Below, in pieces: positions 43,779-56,618 of a DNA stretch of 56,618 nucleotides. Position 1 is the stretch's first letter; each line of letters starts with the position of its first letter. Under the pieces are notes generated by a model. The model saw nothing but the letters and a program-made list of their open reading frames with translations. It was not told the origin of the DNA and did not search any database. Both the position numbers and the translations under genes were made by a program. The stretch is from contig CACESO010000007.1 in NCBI GenBank assembly GCA_902562205.1, positions 1 through 56,618 of the forward strand. The letters are read 5' to 3'. The stretch comes from an uncultured Pelagibacteraceae bacterium. Its GTDB lineage: Bacteria; Pseudomonadota; Alphaproteobacteria; Pelagibacterales; Pelagibacteraceae.

Positions 43779-45554
43779 ATGAAATCTTACAAAATTATTG
43801 ACCATGAATATGACGTAGTTGTCCTTGGTGCAGGTGGCTCAGGTTTGAGAGCCGCTGTAGGTTTAAGTGAAGCAGGATTAAAAACTGCTTGTGTTTCAAA
43901 AGTTTTTCCAACTAGAAGTCATACTTCTGCTGCTCAAGGTGGGATCTCTGCAGCCTTAGGTAACATGGGTGAAGATGATTGGAGATGGCATATGTACGAT
44001 ACAGTTAAAGGTGCTGATTGGTTAGGTGATCAAGATTGTATAGAATATTTATGCAAAGAAGCCCCTAGAGCAGTTTTAGAATTAGAAAAATATGGTGTAC
44101 CCTTCAGCAGAACTGAAGATGGAAAAATATATCAGCGTCCATTTGGGGGAATGACAAAAAATTATGGTAATGAACCTGTTCAAAGAACGTGTGCAGCAGC
44201 AGATAGAACTGGACATGCAATACTGCACACTTTATATGGCCAGGCCTTAAAGCATAAAACAGAATTTTTTATCGAGTATTTTGCTTTGGATCTTTTAATG
44301 AAAGATGGTCAGTGCAAAGGTTTAATTGCTTGGAATTTAAATGATGGAACTATACATAGATTCAGATCACACATTACAATAATTGCAACAGGTGGTTATG
44401 GAAAAGTTTATTACTCTGCAACATCAGCACATACTTGTACAGGAGACGGAAATGCAATGGTACTTAGAGCTGGTTTACCTTTGCAGGATATGGAGTTCGT
44501 ACAATTTCATCCAACAGGAATTTATGGTCACGGGACTTTAATTTCCGAAGGCGTAAGGGGTGAAGGTGGTTACTTAGTAAATTCTAAAGGAGAGAGATTT
44601 ATGGAAAGATATGCTCCAAAAGCTAAAGATCTTGCCTCAAGAGATGTCGTAAGCAGGTCAATTGCGGTTGAAATTAATGAGGGAAGAGGAGTTGGAAATG
44701 AAAAGGATCATGTTCATTTACACCTAAACCACTTAGACCCAAAAGTTATAGAAGAAAGACTACCAGGTATATCAGAGTCCTCAAGATTATTTGCGAATGT
44801 AGATGTAACAAAAGAACCAATACCAGTGGTTCCAACCGTTCACTATAACATGGGAGGTATCCCCACAAATTATAAAGCTGAAGTTTTAACTTTAAATGGA
44901 TCAGAAAAAACTGTTCCAGGATTGATGGCAATTGGAGAAGCAGCCTGCGTATCAGTCCATGGAGCTAACAGACTTGGATCAAACTCTTTAATTGATCTAG
45001 TTGTTTTTGGAAGAGCTGCTGCTAAGCGAGCAGCAGAGTTGGTAAAACCAGGCACACCTCATGAGGAAATTTCTCAATCAGAGACTGATAAATGTTTAGA
45101 GAGATTTGATAGACTTAGAAATGCATCTGGAACAAATAATACTGCAGATTTAAGAATGGCAATGCAAAAAACAATGCAATCTAAGTGTGCAGTTTTCAGA
45201 ACTGAAAAGACACTAAAAGAGGGTGTAAATGAAATTAGAAAACCTTTTGAAGGTATGGATGACCTCTCGGTAAAAGATAAATCTCTAATTTTTAATACTG
45301 ATCTAGTAGAGACATTAGAATTTGACAATTTGATTAGACAAGCAATAACTACAATGGACTCTGCTTATCACAGAAAAGAAAGTAGAGGAGCTCACGCTAG
45401 AGAAGATTTTCCAAAGCGAAATGACGAAAAATATATGCAGCATACATTATCCTGGTGTGATGGCAAAAAGACTAAAATTGACTATAGACCTGTTCACAGA
45501 TCAACACTTTCAAATGACGTTCAATACTTTCCACCTCAAGAAAGAGTTTATTGA
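43779..45554 (+). CDS. sdhA: Succinate dehydrogenase flavoprotein subunit
   Basis: SdhA oxidises succinate to fumarate with covalent FAD. Of 591 residues, [20 protein letters not shown] (14-33) is the dinucleotide fold, [17 protein letters not shown] holds the FAD-linked histidine, and [35 protein letters not shown] and [20 protein letters not shown] follow. The catalytic Arg in SRDVVSRSI is present. The length and all blocks are normal. It overlaps sdhB by a single base. Confidence 0.98.
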   Translation: MKSYKIIDHEYDVVVLGAGGSGLRAAVGLSEAGLKTACVSKVFPTRSHTSAAQGGISAALGNMGEDDWRWHMYDTVKGADWLGDQDCIEYLCKEAPRAVLELEKYGVPFSRTEDGKIYQRPFGGMTKNYGNEPVQRTCAAADRTGHAILHTLYGQALKHKTEFFIEYFALDLLMKDGQCKGLIAWNLNDGTIHRFRSHITIIATGGYGKVYYSATSAHTCTGDGNAMVLRAGLPLQDMEFVQFHPTGIYGHGTLISEGVRGEGGYLVNSKGERFMERYAPKAKDLASRDVVSRSIAVEINEGRGVGNEKDHVHLHLNHLDPKVIEERLPGISESSRLFANVDVTKEPIPVVPTVHYNMGGIPTNYKAEVLTLNGSEKTVPGLMAIGEAACVSVHGANRLGSNSLIDLVVFGRAAAKRAAELVKPGTPHEEISQSETDKCLERFDRLRNASGTNNTADLRMAMQKTMQSKCAVFRTEKTLKEGVNEIRKPFEGMDDLSVKDKSLIFNTDLVETLEFDNLIRQAITTMDSAYHRKESRGAHAREDFPKRNDEKYMQHTLSWCDGKKTKIDYRPVHRSTLSNDVQYFPPQERVY

Positions 45555-46324
45555 TGGTTCAAATAAACTTACCACAAAATTCTAAAGTTGAAAAAGGTAA
45601 GTTTTTTAAAGACAAGACTGGCTCAAAAAACATACGCAAAGTAAATATTTATAGGTGGGATCCATCTACAGGAGAAAATCCAAGGATTGATACTTACGAA
45701 GTAGACATGGATAATTGCCCTTCGAAAGTTTTAGATCTATTAAATAAAATTAAAAATGAGATAGATCCATCAATTGCTTACAGAAGGTCTTGTGCACATG
45801 GAGTATGTGGTTCTTGTGCTATGAATATGGATGGTAAAAATGGATTAGCTTGTACGAAGCCACACTCTGAGATTAAAGGAGATATTAATATTTATCCGTT
45901 ACCACATTTGAAAGTTTTAAAAGACCTGATTGGTGATCTTAGTACTTTGTACAAACAATATGAGTCAGTTGAACCTTGGTTAAAGACAACCTCAAAAACT
46001 GAAAAAGAGAATATTCAATCTAAAGAGGACAGAGCAAAACTAGATGGGCTTTACGAGTGTATAATGTGTGCATGCTGTTCAACTTCTTGTCCAAGTTATT
46101 GGTGGAATGGTGATAAATACTTAGGGCCTGCAGTTCTTTTACAGGCTTATAGATGGATAATTGATTCAAGAGACGAAGATAGAAAAGAGAGATTAAAAAA
46201 AGTTGCAGATGAACTTAAGCTATATAGGTGCCATACTATTATGAATTGCACTAATGCTTGCCCCAAAGGTTTAAATCCAGCAAAAGCAATAGCCTCAATT
46301 AAGAAAATGCTTGCAACTAGCTAA
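45554..46324 (+). CDS. sdhB: Succinate dehydrogenase iron-sulfur subunit
   Basis: SdhB carries the three Fe-S clusters between FAD and quinone. Visible ligand sets are [13 protein letters not shown] with a later LACTKP ([2Fe-2S]), then [16 protein letters not shown] and [17 protein letters not shown] ([4Fe-4S] and [3Fe-4S]). I use the ATG at 45554 (TGATG overlap with sdhA) over the TTG one codon earlier. About 256 residues, normal. Confidence 0.97.
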   Translation: MVQINLPQNSKVEKGKFFKDKTGSKNIRKVNIYRWDPSTGENPRIDTYEVDMDNCPSKVLDLLNKIKNEIDPSIAYRRSCAHGVCGSCAMNMDGKNGLACTKPHSEIKGDINIYPLPHLKVLKDLIGDLSTLYKQYESVEPWLKTTSKTEKENIQSKEDRAKLDGLYECIMCACCSTSCPSYWWNGDKYLGPAVLLQAYRWIIDSRDEDRKERLKKVADELKLYRCHTIMNCTNACPKGLNPAKAIASIKKMLATS

Positions 46325-46348
46325 TTACTTAATTAAATAATTTCGCCG

Positions 46349-48817
<2,469 letters not shown>

Positions 48818-48818
<1 letters not shown>

Positions 48819-49978
48819 TGAATATTCACGAACACCAGGCTAAACAATTATTAAAAAAATTTGGCGCCACTGTTCCTAATGGAGAGGCTTGTTTTACTGT
48901 ACAAGAAGTTTTAGAAAAAGCAAAAAAACTCAATCTTAAAAAATATGTTTTAAAAGCACAAATACATGCAGGCGGGAGAGGTAAGGCGGGCGGAGTTAAA
49001 ATATTAGATAATTTATCTGATCTAGAAAAAGCTGCAAAGGATTTGTTAGGAAAAAAATTAATTACACATCAGACAGGACCAAGTGGCAAAGAAGTTAAAA
49101 GACTTTATCTAGAGGAGCCATCCAACATAAAAAAGGAATTCTATTTATCCTGTCTTATTGATAGGGCAAGTTCCAAAATTGCTTTTATTTCTAGCGATCA
49201 GGGTGGAATGGACATCGAAGAAGTTGCAAAAAGTGATTCTAATAAAATCAATACTGTAAAAATTAGTTTTAAGGAAGATATTGGAGATGAGGATTGTAAA
49301 AAAATTATTCATAATTTTAATCTAGATGATGATGCCAATCTAAAATGTATCAAGATTATTAAATCAATTTACAAAACATTTGTTTCAACCGATGCAAGCT
49401 TAATTGAAATCAATCCACTAATACTTACAAAGGAAAACAATATTGTTTGTCTGGATGCAAAAATAAGCTTTGATGATAATGCAATTTTCAAACATCCAGA
49501 ATTACTGGAATTAAGAGACTTGAATGAAGAGGATCCTACAGAAATAGAGGCAAGTAAACACGATTTAGCTTATATAAAATTAGATGGATCTATTGGATGT
49601 ATGGTAAACGGAGCAGGATTAGCAATGGCAACAATGGATATAATTAAACTGCATGGTCAAGAACCTGCAAATTTTTTAGATGTAGGAGGTGGTGCATCTA
49701 AAGAAAAAGTTGCAGCTGCGTTTAAGATAATTTTATCAGATAAAAATGTAAAAGGAATACTGATAAATATTTTTGGAGGGATTATGAGGTGTGATGTGCT
49801 TGCCCAAGGAATTGTAGAGGCTGCAAAAGAAACCAAAATAGATATACCTCTTGTGGTAAGACTTGCTGGAACCAATTCTAAAGAAGGAAAAAAAATATTA
49901 GATGAATCCGGATTAAAAATAATCTCTGCAAGGGATTTAGGGGATGCAGCAAAAAAAATTGTAAAACAAGTGAAATAA
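48818..49978 (+). CDS. sucC: Succinyl-CoA synthetase beta subunit (ADP-forming)
   Basis: SucC with SucD couples succinyl-CoA hydrolysis to ATP synthesis. The 386 residues include the opening [17 protein letters not shown], the ATP-grasp region [16 protein letters not shown] (about 47-62), and [30 protein letters not shown] and [16 protein letters not shown]. It lies in the order mdh-sucC-sucD-sucA-sucB-lpdA with overlaps or a one-base gap, so one transcript is likely. Confidence 0.98.
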
Positions 49979-49979
49979 A

Positions 49980-50855
49980 ATGTCAGTTTTAATAAATAAA
50001 AATACCAAACTTATATGCCAAGGGTTCACAGGCGCCCATGGAACATTTCATTCTGAACAGTCAATAAAATATGGGACAAATCTAGTTGGAGGCGTAACTC
50101 CAGGCAAAGGAGGACAAACACACTTAAATAAACCTGTTTTTAATTCTGTAAAAGAAGCAAAAGATAAGACTAATGCAAATGCAACAATGATTTATGTCCC
50201 TGCAAAATTTGCTGCTGCAGCAATAATCGAGGCAATTGAGGCTAAGATCGAATTGATAGTTTGTATAACTGAAGGGATTCCAATTTTGGATATGTTAAAA
50301 GTAAAAGAAAAATTATCAAACTCAGCTTCCAGACTAATTGGACCAAATTGTCCAGGAATTATCACTCCAGACGAATGTAAAATTGGCATCATGCCAGGAA
50401 ATATTCATAAGAAGGGATCTGTTGGTATAATCTCAAGATCAGGAACTCTAACTTATGAGGCTGTTGCACAAACAACTGAAAACGGATTAGGTCAGTCAAC
50501 ATGTATTGGAATAGGAGGAGATCCAATTAATGGAACCAATTTTATAGATTGTTTAGGCTTATTTTTAAACGATCCAGAAACCGAATCTATTTTGATGATT
50601 GGTGAAATTGGGGGAACTGCAGAGGAAGAAGCTGCAGAATTTATTAAAAATCATAAAATCAAAAAGCCTATGGTAGGATTTATTGCTGGCATTACAGCAC
50701 CTCCTGGACGAAGAATGGGACATGCGGGGGCAATAATTTCTGGTGGCAAAGGCGGAGCTTCAGATAAAATTGATACAATGACAGATGCAGGTATTACCAT
50801 TGCAAAATCTCCTGCAGAAATGGGAATCACATTAAAAAATAAATTGGGTCTTTAA
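49980..50855 (+). CDS. sucD: Succinyl-CoA synthetase alpha subunit
   Basis: SucD binds CoA and carries the phosphohistidine. The 291 residues show [17 protein letters not shown], the CoA region [35 protein letters not shown], and [21 protein letters not shown] in which the active His lies. It follows sucC by one base and precedes sucA by 31 bases. Confidence 0.98.
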   Translation: MSVLINKNTKLICQGFTGAHGTFHSEQSIKYGTNLVGGVTPGKGGQTHLNKPVFNSVKEAKDKTNANATMIYVPAKFAAAAIIEAIEAKIELIVCITEGIPILDMLKVKEKLSNSASRLIGPNCPGIITPDECKIGIMPGNIHKKGSVGIISRSGTLTYEAVAQTTENGLGQSTCIGIGGDPINGTNFIDCLGLFLNDPETESILMIGEIGGTAEEEAAEFIKNHKIKKPMVGFIAGITAPPGRRMGHAGAIISGGKGGASDKIDTMTDAGITIAKSPAEMGITLKNKLGL

Positions 50856-50872
50856 TATTTTAATGTTAATAC

Positions 50873-50878
50873 TATAAT
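50873..50878 (+). promoter_or_regulatory. Possible -10 box before sucA
   Basis: TATAAT at 50873-50878 lies eight bases before the sucA ATG, in the only gap of the suc run. No convincing -35 is seen, and in AT-rich spacers this hexamer occurs by chance. It is noted as the fourth example here of a promoter-like box right at a start codon. Confidence 0.25.
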
Positions 50879-50886
50879 AATCTTAA

Positions 50887-53745
50887 ATGAGCTCTTCAAA
50901 AAATTTGGAATTTAAGCAGCAGTCTTTTCTTAATAAATCTAACAGTCAGTTCATAGAAGAAATGTATGTAAGATTTATAGAGAATGACCCGAAATTACCA
51001 GATAGCTGGAAAAAATACTTTAGTGATTTAAATGAAGATCTAAATTCAGTTTCAAAAGAAATATCGGGCCCTTCATGGAGTCCAAAAAAGATATCGATAG
51101 ATCCAGAAAAAAATAAAAAACTTGAGGAAAATCTAAATGGTTCTGAGAGGGAGAAAATAGATTCTATTAAAGCAATCGCATTGATAAGGGCATATAGAAT
51201 CAGGGGCCACCTTATAGCAAACCTTGATCCTCTTGGTTTAATGAAAAGAGAATATCTTTATGAATTACACCCAAATGACTATGGTTTCAAAACTGAGGAC
51301 TTTGACAGAAAAATCTATCTTAATTCATATATGGATGTGGGTTATGCCTCAATAAATGAAATCATCACAAAATTAAGAAAAGTATATTGCTCATCAATAG
51401 GTGCTGAATATATGCATATAACAAATCCAACGGAGAAAGTTTGGTTTAGAGAAAGAATGGAAAAAGAGGAGAACCAAATAAATTTTACTGAAAAAGGAAA
51501 AGATGCAATATTAAATAAGATTATTCAAGCCGAAGGTTTTGAAAAGTTTTTAGCAAAAAAATATGTTGGCACGAAAAGATTTGGTCTTGATGGTGCAGAG
51601 TCTTTAATTCCAGCACTAGAACAAATTATTAAGCGTGGAGGCCAGCTAGGAGTAAAAGAAATTAAAATTGGAATGTCACATAGAGGTAGATTAAATGTTT
51701 TAGCAAATGTTCTTCAAAAGTCTTATAAAAGAATTTTTAATGAATTTGCTGGTGAATTTGCTTCTTCAAGCGAGGACTCAACAGGTGATGTAAAATATCA
51801 TTTAGGTGCCTCATCAGATAGAACTTTTGATGGAAACTCTGTACATGTTAGTCTTACAGATAACCCTTCTCATTTGGAAGCAGTCAACCCTGTAGTTCTT
51901 GGTCAAACTAGAGCAAAACAATATTTTCATAAAGACACAGAAAGAAAAAAAGTAATACCTTTACTTATTCATGGGGATGCAGCATTCGCAGGACAAGGTG
52001 TTGTAGCTGAATGTTTTGCGATGTCAGGTTTAAAAGGTCACAATACAGGTGGAACAATTCATATAATTGTAAATAACCAAATTGGTTTTACCACTAGCCC
52101 AAGGTTTGCCAGATCAAGCCCGTACCCATCTGATTTAGGAAAAATTGTAGAAGCTCCCATTCTTCATTGCAATGGAGATGATCCAGAAGCAGTTGTTCAT
52201 TGTGCTAAAATCGCAATTGAGTTTAGACAAAAATTTAACAAAGATGTTGTAATTGACATGATTTGCTACAGAAGATTTGGTCACAATGAAGGGGATGAAC
52301 CATCTTTTACTCAGCCTTTAATGTACAAAAAAATAAGATCACATCCATCTACTTTAAACATATATGGGAAAAAACTTATTAAAAATAACAGTATAACTGA
52401 AGATCAATTCAATAATAAAGTAAACGACTTTAAAAAACTTTTAGATGATCAATTTAAAACTGCAAATGATTACAAACCAAAACTGAATTGGTTTGAAGGG
52501 ACCTGGTCAAGATATCAACCAAAGAAAGGTAAGGATAAAAGAGGACAGACAGGAGTTGATACGACGAAATTGAAAAAACTTTCTGAAAAAATAAACTTTT
52601 TAAAACCAGAGCTTAATATTCATAAAACTATACAAAAAGTTTTTGAAAATAGAGATAAGTGTGTACAAGATGAAAAAAATATTGATTGGGCTAATGCAGA
52701 AACACTAGCATTTGCAACATTACTCGAGGAGGGATTTCCTGTGAGATTAGTTGGTCAAGATAGTGGTCGTGGCACATTTAGCCAAAGACACTCAGTTTTA
52801 CGAAATCAAATAGATAACTCAAGATACCTGCCGTTAGACCATGTATCCACAAAACAGAAAAAATTTGAGGTAGTAGATAGTTTCTTATCTGAGCTTGCAG
52901 TACTTGGATTTGAATATGGATACAGCTTAGTAGAACCAGAAACCTTAACGATCTGGGAGGCACAATTTGGAGATTTTGCAAACGGAGCTCAAGTCGTAAT
53001 TGATCAATTCATTGCATCTGGAGAAAGAAAGTGGTTTAGAGCCTCAGGACTAGTTCTATTACTTCCCCATGGTTATGAGGGACAAGGGCCCGAACACTCT
53101 TCAGCAAGACTTGAAAGATTTTTGCAACTTTGTGCTCAAGAAAATATGCAAGTGCTTAATTGTACAACTCCAGCGAATTATTTTCATGCTCTAAGAAGAC
53201 AGATTCACAGAGAATTCAGAAAGCCACTTGTTATAATGACTCCAAAATCTTTGCTGAGAAACAAATACTGTGTTTCAAATATAGAGGACTTTGATAAAAA
53301 TAATTCATTTCATAGAGTTTTAGAGGATCAAGCCTTAAATAAAAAGAACAAATTAATTGAATTAAAAAAACCAAAAAAGATTAGAAAAGTCGTTATTTGC
53401 TCTGGAAAAATATATTTTGATCTTTTGGCTGCAAGAGAAAAAGAGAAAATTGATGATGTTGTTTTTATAAGAATAGAACAACTTTATCCTTTCCCAGTAA
53501 GGTCTTTGACAAAAGCTATTAAACCATATGCTGAATACGCTAAATTTATTTGGTGCCAAGAAGAACCTAAAAATATGGGTGCTTGGTTTTCAGTAAGAGA
53601 TTATATTCAATGGACTTTAGATAATTTAAAGGTTAAAAAGAAAATAAAGTTTATTGGCAGAAATCCTTCGGCTTCACCAGCTACAGGATATGCGAAAAGA
53701 CATGCAAAACAACAAAAAGAAATTATAGATAAAATTTTAGAATAA
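50887..53745 (+). CDS. sucA: 2-oxoglutarate dehydrogenase E1 component
   Basis: This TPP-dependent decarboxylase of the oxoglutarate dehydrogenase complex has 952 residues. Blocks in order are the N-terminal [96 protein letters not shown], the TPP motif [11 protein letters not shown]...[11 protein letters not shown], and [14 protein letters not shown]. Length is normal (about 930-990). Confidence 0.98.
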   Translation: MSSSKNLEFKQQSFLNKSNSQFIEEMYVRFIENDPKLPDSWKKYFSDLNEDLNSVSKEISGPSWSPKKISIDPEKNKKLEENLNGSEREKIDSIKAIALIRAYRIRGHLIANLDPLGLMKREYLYELHPNDYGFKTEDFDRKIYLNSYMDVGYASINEIITKLRKVYCSSIGAEYMHITNPTEKVWFRERMEKEENQINFTEKGKDAILNKIIQAEGFEKFLAKKYVGTKRFGLDGAESLIPALEQIIKRGGQLGVKEIKIGMSHRGRLNVLANVLQKSYKRIFNEFAGEFASSSEDSTGDVKYHLGASSDRTFDGNSVHVSLTDNPSHLEAVNPVVLGQTRAKQYFHKDTERKKVIPLLIHGDAAFAGQGVVAECFAMSGLKGHNTGGTIHIIVNNQIGFTTSPRFARSSPYPSDLGKIVEAPILHCNGDDPEAVVHCAKIAIEFRQKFNKDVVIDMICYRRFGHNEGDEPSFTQPLMYKKIRSHPSTLNIYGKKLIKNNSITEDQFNNKVNDFKKLLDDQFKTANDYKPKLNWFEGTWSRYQPKKGKDKRGQTGVDTTKLKKLSEKINFLKPELNIHKTIQKVFENRDKCVQDEKNIDWANAETLAFATLLEEGFPVRLVGQDSGRGTFSQRHSVLRNQIDNSRYLPLDHVSTKQKKFEVVDSFLSELAVLGFEYGYSLVEPETLTIWEAQFGDFANGAQVVIDQFIASGERKWFRASGLVLLLPHGYEGQGPEHSSARLERFLQLCAQENMQVLNCTTPANYFHALRRQIHREFRKPLVIMTPKSLLRNKYCVSNIEDFDKNNSFHRVLEDQALNKKNKLIELKKPKKIRKVVICSGKIYFDLLAAREKEKIDDVVFIRIEQLYPFPVRSLTKAIKPYAEYAKFIWCQEEPKNMGAWFSVRDYIQWTLDNLKVKKKIKFIGRNPSASPATGYAKRHAKQQKEIIDKILE

Positions 53746-55067
53746 TGTCAGATAAAATTGTAGTTCCAGTTTTAGGTGAAAGTATAACAGAAGCAACTGT
53801 AGCCAAATGGTTAAAAAGTAAAGGTGATAGTGTCGAAGCCGATGAACCTGTTGTTGAACTTGAAACTGATAAAGTAAATTTAGAAGTTCCATCCCCATCA
53901 GACGGAGTGCTAAGCGAAATAAATGCACAAAATGGCTCAACTGTTGAAGTAGGTGCTGTTCTTGGATCAATAATTGGGGGAAGTACTCAAAAAGATTTAA
54001 GTGAAGATAAACCAAAAAAAGATGAACCAATTAAAAACGAGGACAATGTTGTTAGTTTAAAAAAAGAAGCAGAGTCAAAGGAAGTTGAAACAAAACTTTT
54101 TGATAAAGAGGAAGAAATTTTAAGGCCCAAACATGATATAAAAAAGGAAGAACCATTAGTTCTTACAGAAGAAGTATCTTCTCAAAAAGAGAAATCTAAA
54201 AAAACAAAGGATGTATCTGTTTCTCCTGCTGTGAGAAAGATCGCTGCAGATAATAAAATTGACTTAAAAAAAATTCAAGGGACTGGTAGGGGTGGAAGAG
54301 TTTCAAAAGGTGATCTATTAAGTTTAATGAATATTAAACCCGGACCTTCCGAGCGGAAAATAAAGTTTGGCCAAGAAGAAAAAATAAAAATGACAAGGCT
54401 AAGACTAACAATTGCTAAAAGACTCAAACAAGCTCAAGATAACGCAGCAATGCTTACAACTTTTAATGAAGTTGATATGAGCGGTATAATTGACATGAGA
54501 AAAGAAAATCAAAGTGATTTTCAAGATAGGTTTGGCATAAAACTAGGTTTTATGTCCTTTTTTGTAAAAGCTTGCATTGAAAGCCTAAAATTATTTCCTG
54601 CAATTAATGCTGAAATTGAGGGAGAAAATATAATTTATAAGAATTATTATAATATTAGTTTTGCAGTAGGCACTGAAAAAGGTCTTGTGGTTCCAGTCCT
54701 AAAAAAAGCTGATGAAATGTCTTTTGCAGACATTGAAAAAAAAATAAAAGAATTATCTGATAAAGCAAGAGATGGAAAAATTACAATTGATGATCTTCAG
54801 GGCGGGACATTTACTATCAGTAACGGTGGTGTTTATGGATCAATGTTATCAACACCAATTTTAAATTTACCTCAATCTGGGGTTTTAGGAATGCACAATA
54901 TTGTAGAAAGGCCGCATGTGGTAAATGGTGAAATTAAAATCAGACCAATAATGTATATAGCTTTATCGTATGATCATAGAATAATTGATGGAAAAGAGGC
55001 GGTTTCTTTTTTAAAAAACACAAAAGATAACTTAGAAGATCCAAGAAGATTATTTTTAAATTTATAG
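53745..55067 (+). CDS. sucB: Dihydrolipoyllysine succinyltransferase E2 component
   Basis: This E2 core enzyme of the oxoglutarate dehydrogenase complex has 440 residues: one lipoyl domain with the lipoylated lysine in [15 protein letters not shown] (about residue 43), a long charged linker (90-160), the E1/E3-binding domain [27 protein letters not shown] (about 160-187), and the catalytic domain ending in [13 protein letters not shown] with the active His. It overlaps sucA by one base. Confidence 0.97.
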   Translation: MSDKIVVPVLGESITEATVAKWLKSKGDSVEADEPVVELETDKVNLEVPSPSDGVLSEINAQNGSTVEVGAVLGSIIGGSTQKDLSEDKPKKDEPIKNEDNVVSLKKEAESKEVETKLFDKEEEILRPKHDIKKEEPLVLTEEVSSQKEKSKKTKDVSVSPAVRKIAADNKIDLKKIQGTGRGGRVSKGDLLSLMNIKPGPSERKIKFGQEEKIKMTRLRLTIAKRLKQAQDNAAMLTTFNEVDMSGIIDMRKENQSDFQDRFGIKLGFMSFFVKACIESLKLFPAINAEIEGENIIYKNYYNISFAVGTEKGLVVPVLKKADEMSFADIEKKIKELSDKARDGKITIDDLQGGTFTISNGGVYGSMLSTPILNLPQSGVLGMHNIVERPHVVNGEIKIRPIMYIALSYDHRIIDGKEAVSFLKNTKDNLEDPRRLFLNL

Positions 55068-55070
55068 TTT

Positions 55071-56471
55071 ATGACAGAAAAATTTGATTCAGTAGTGATT
55101 GGTGGTGGACCTGGTGGATATGTTTGCGCCATAAGATTAGCCCAATTAGGTCAAAAAACTGCTTGTATAGAGGCCAGAGGTGCCTTGGGTGGAACTTGTC
55201 TAAATATTGGATGCATTCCTTCAAAAAGCTTATTAAATTTATCTGAGAATTTTAAAAAAGCTAAAAATTTCTCTAAACTTGGAATTGAAACAGGAGACGT
55301 AAAACTTAATTTAGATAAGATGATGAAAAATAAAGATAAAGCAGTTTCAATCTTGACCAAGGGTGTTGAATTTTTATTCAAAAAAAACAAGGTAACTTAC
55401 TTAAAAGGTTTCGGAAGTTTTATTTCTGACAAGAAAATATCAGTAAAAAGTGAAGATGGAAAAAAAAAAGAGATTGAGGCAAAAAACATTATTATTGCGA
55501 CTGGATCTGAGGCAATGCCTATGCCCAACGTAGAATTTGATGAGAAAATAATCGTTTCTTCGACAGGTGCCCTATCTTTAAAAGAAGTTCCAAAAAGTCT
55601 AGTCGTCGTTGGTGGGGGTTATATAGGTTTAGAAATGGGTTCTGTCTGGTCTCGTTTAGGGGCTGAAGTGAATGTAATAGAATTTTTAGATCATATCACA
55701 CCTGGGATGGATAGAGAGGTTTCAGAAGAGTTTATGAAAATATTGAAGAAACAAAATATAAAGTTTCACTTAAATAGAAAAGTAACTAGCATTAAAAAAA
55801 CTAACAATGGGGTACAAATTTCAACGTCAGATAAGAATGGAGATAGCAAAGAATTTAATTGTGACGTAGCCCTAATATCAATTGGAAGAAAACCGTTTAC
55901 ATCTAATTTAAATTTGAGTTCTGCAGGAGTAAAATCAGACGAAAAAGGAAGGATTAAAATTGACAAAAAATTTCAAACTTCAGCAAAAAATATTTACGCT
56001 ATTGGAGATGTAATTGATGGGCCAATGTTAGCTCACAAAGCTGAAGAGGAAGGTATCGCAGTTGCAGAAATAATTGCAGGCCAATCTGGTCATGTAAACT
56101 ACGATTTAATTCCAGGGGTAATTTACACTACTCCCGAGGTAGCAAGTATAGGCTTAACTGAAGAGCAACTAAAAGAAAAAAATAAGTCTTATAAAATTGG
56201 AAAGTTTCCTTTTATGGCCAACTCAAGAGCTAAAGCAATAGATGAGCCAGAAGGATTTGTAAAAATTTTAGCCGATAAAGATACTGATAAAGTTTTAGGA
56301 GTACACATGATAGGGCCCCATGTAGGAGAGATGATCGCAGAAATGGCAGTTGCGATGGAGTTTGGAGCTAGTTCTGAAGATATCGCACGAACTTGTCATG
56401 CTCATCCAACATTTTCTGAGGCAATAAAAGAGGCGGCTTTATCTGTTGAAAAAAGACAAATACACTCTTAA
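55071..56471 (+). CDS. lpdA: Dihydrolipoyl dehydrogenase (E3)
   Basis: This flavoprotein reoxidises dihydrolipoamide in 2-oxoacid dehydrogenase complexes. The 466 residues show the FAD fold VVIGGGPGGYVCAIRLAQLG, the redox disulfide GGTCLNIGCIPSKSLL (about 41-56), the NAD fold VVVGGGYIGLEMGSVWSRLG, IYAIGDVIDGPMLAHKAEEEG, and the base His in CHAHPTFSEAIKEA. Its place after sucB indicates the oxoglutarate complex, though it may also serve others. Confidence 0.97.
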   Translation: MTEKFDSVVIGGGPGGYVCAIRLAQLGQKTACIEARGALGGTCLNIGCIPSKSLLNLSENFKKAKNFSKLGIETGDVKLNLDKMMKNKDKAVSILTKGVEFLFKKNKVTYLKGFGSFISDKKISVKSEDGKKKEIEAKNIIIATGSEAMPMPNVEFDEKIIVSSTGALSLKEVPKSLVVVGGGYIGLEMGSVWSRLGAEVNVIEFLDHITPGMDREVSEEFMKILKKQNIKFHLNRKVTSIKKTNNGVQISTSDKNGDSKEFNCDVALISIGRKPFTSNLNLSSAGVKSDEKGRIKIDKKFQTSAKNIYAIGDVIDGPMLAHKAEEEGIAVAEIIAGQSGHVNYDLIPGVIYTTPEVASIGLTEEQLKEKNKSYKIGKFPFMANSRAKAIDEPEGFVKILADKDTDKVLGVHMIGPHVGEMIAEMAVAMEFGASSEDIARTCHAHPTFSEAIKEAALSVEKRQIHS

Positions 56472-56493
56472 TCATAGTAATCATAGGATTTAA

Positions 56494-56618
56494 ATGAAAA
56501 AAACAATAATTTTTTATTTGAATAATGATGAAATTTTTACTTTTCCCATAGCATTGTTTTTAATAAAAAAGTTATCATTAAAATATAATATTAAAATTAA
56601 ACTAGCCAACACGTCTTT
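56494..56618 (+). CDS. Unrecognised gene, 3' truncated by window edge
   Basis: An ATG at 56494 opens 41 codons that run off the right edge: a strand-like KKTIIFYLNNDEIFTFPIAL followed by a basic helical segment and another strand (KYNIKIKLAN). This beta-alpha-beta start resembles many Rossmann-like proteins. There is too little sequence to name it. The 22-base gap after lpdA suggests that it belongs to the same transcript. Confidence 0.45.
   Translation, partial: MKKTIIFYLNNDEIFTFPIALFLIKKLSLKYNIKIKLANTS

Overview
The window looks like a piece of the chromosome of a streamlined marine alphaproteobacterium of the SAR11 clade (Pelagibacterales, Candidatus Pelagibacter type). The grounds are low G+C, adjacent genes that touch or overlap by 1 to 10 bases, no rRNA, tRNA, insertion sequence or CRISPR array that I can see, and a dmdA-type DMSP demethylase cluster next to a compact sdh-mdh-suc operon. 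No stretch longer than about 160 bases lacks a gene. The species call is an inference from gene content and style; no marker gene was aligned.

Left end (1-4.6 kb): a light-repair neighbourhood. A photolyase-related protein runs off the left edge. It is followed by a family 2 glycosyltransferase, a polytopic membrane protein, a DCC-type thiol protein, a 41-residue zinc-ribbon-like DUF2256 protein, and a second, convergent cryptochrome/photolyase homologue whose FAD domain lies at the N-terminus. Then (4.66-7.56 kb, minus strand) comes the most accessory-looking part: a Cas4-like PD-(D/E)XK nuclease with paired cysteines, a GIY-YIG nuclease, and two proteins I do not recognise. From 7.6 to 12.6 kb are argG with a coupled 44-residue basic protein, an IalB-like protein, an aldo/keto reductase, a Bax-inhibitor-1 protein, DUF2794, YciB and HspQ.

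Centre (12.7-28.6 kb, plus strand): cytochrome c maturation genes ccmC-D-E-F-G-H (no ccmA or ccmB here) running into a PagL-like outer-membrane deacylase. Next is a probable 2-hydroxyacid/lactate catabolic and uptake cluster: L-lactate-type FMN oxidase, aminotransferase, D-lactate-type FAD oxidase, D-2-hydroxyacid dehydrogenase, TRAP transporter DctP-Q-M and an amidase. A terminator separates the binding protein from its membrane subunits. A small membrane protein, an EamA permease and an alpha/beta hydrolase follow.

Right half (28.6-56.6 kb): ftsY-dapF diverge from ffh-rpsP-trmD-rplS, with a structured RNA-like leader in front of ffh. S16 and L19 carry long charged C-terminal tails, and rimM is missing from its usual place. 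leuC-leuD-leuB (leucine synthesis) is followed by a DMSP demethylation operon (dmdC-, dmdB-like, an unassigned alpha/beta hydrolase, dmdA), asd, sdhCDAB, mmsA, and mdh-sucC-sucD-sucA-sucB-lpdA. Together the last 20 kb would carry DMSP through methylmercaptopropionate to CoA thioesters, C3 semialdehyde oxidation and the lower TCA cycle. A partial unrecognised gene ends the window.

The observations I rate highest are the nuclease cassette, the structured ffh leader with mutually exclusive hairpins, the hydrolase inside the dmd operon, the photolyase that appears to have lost its iron-sulfur ligands, and the repeat-bearing tail on S16.
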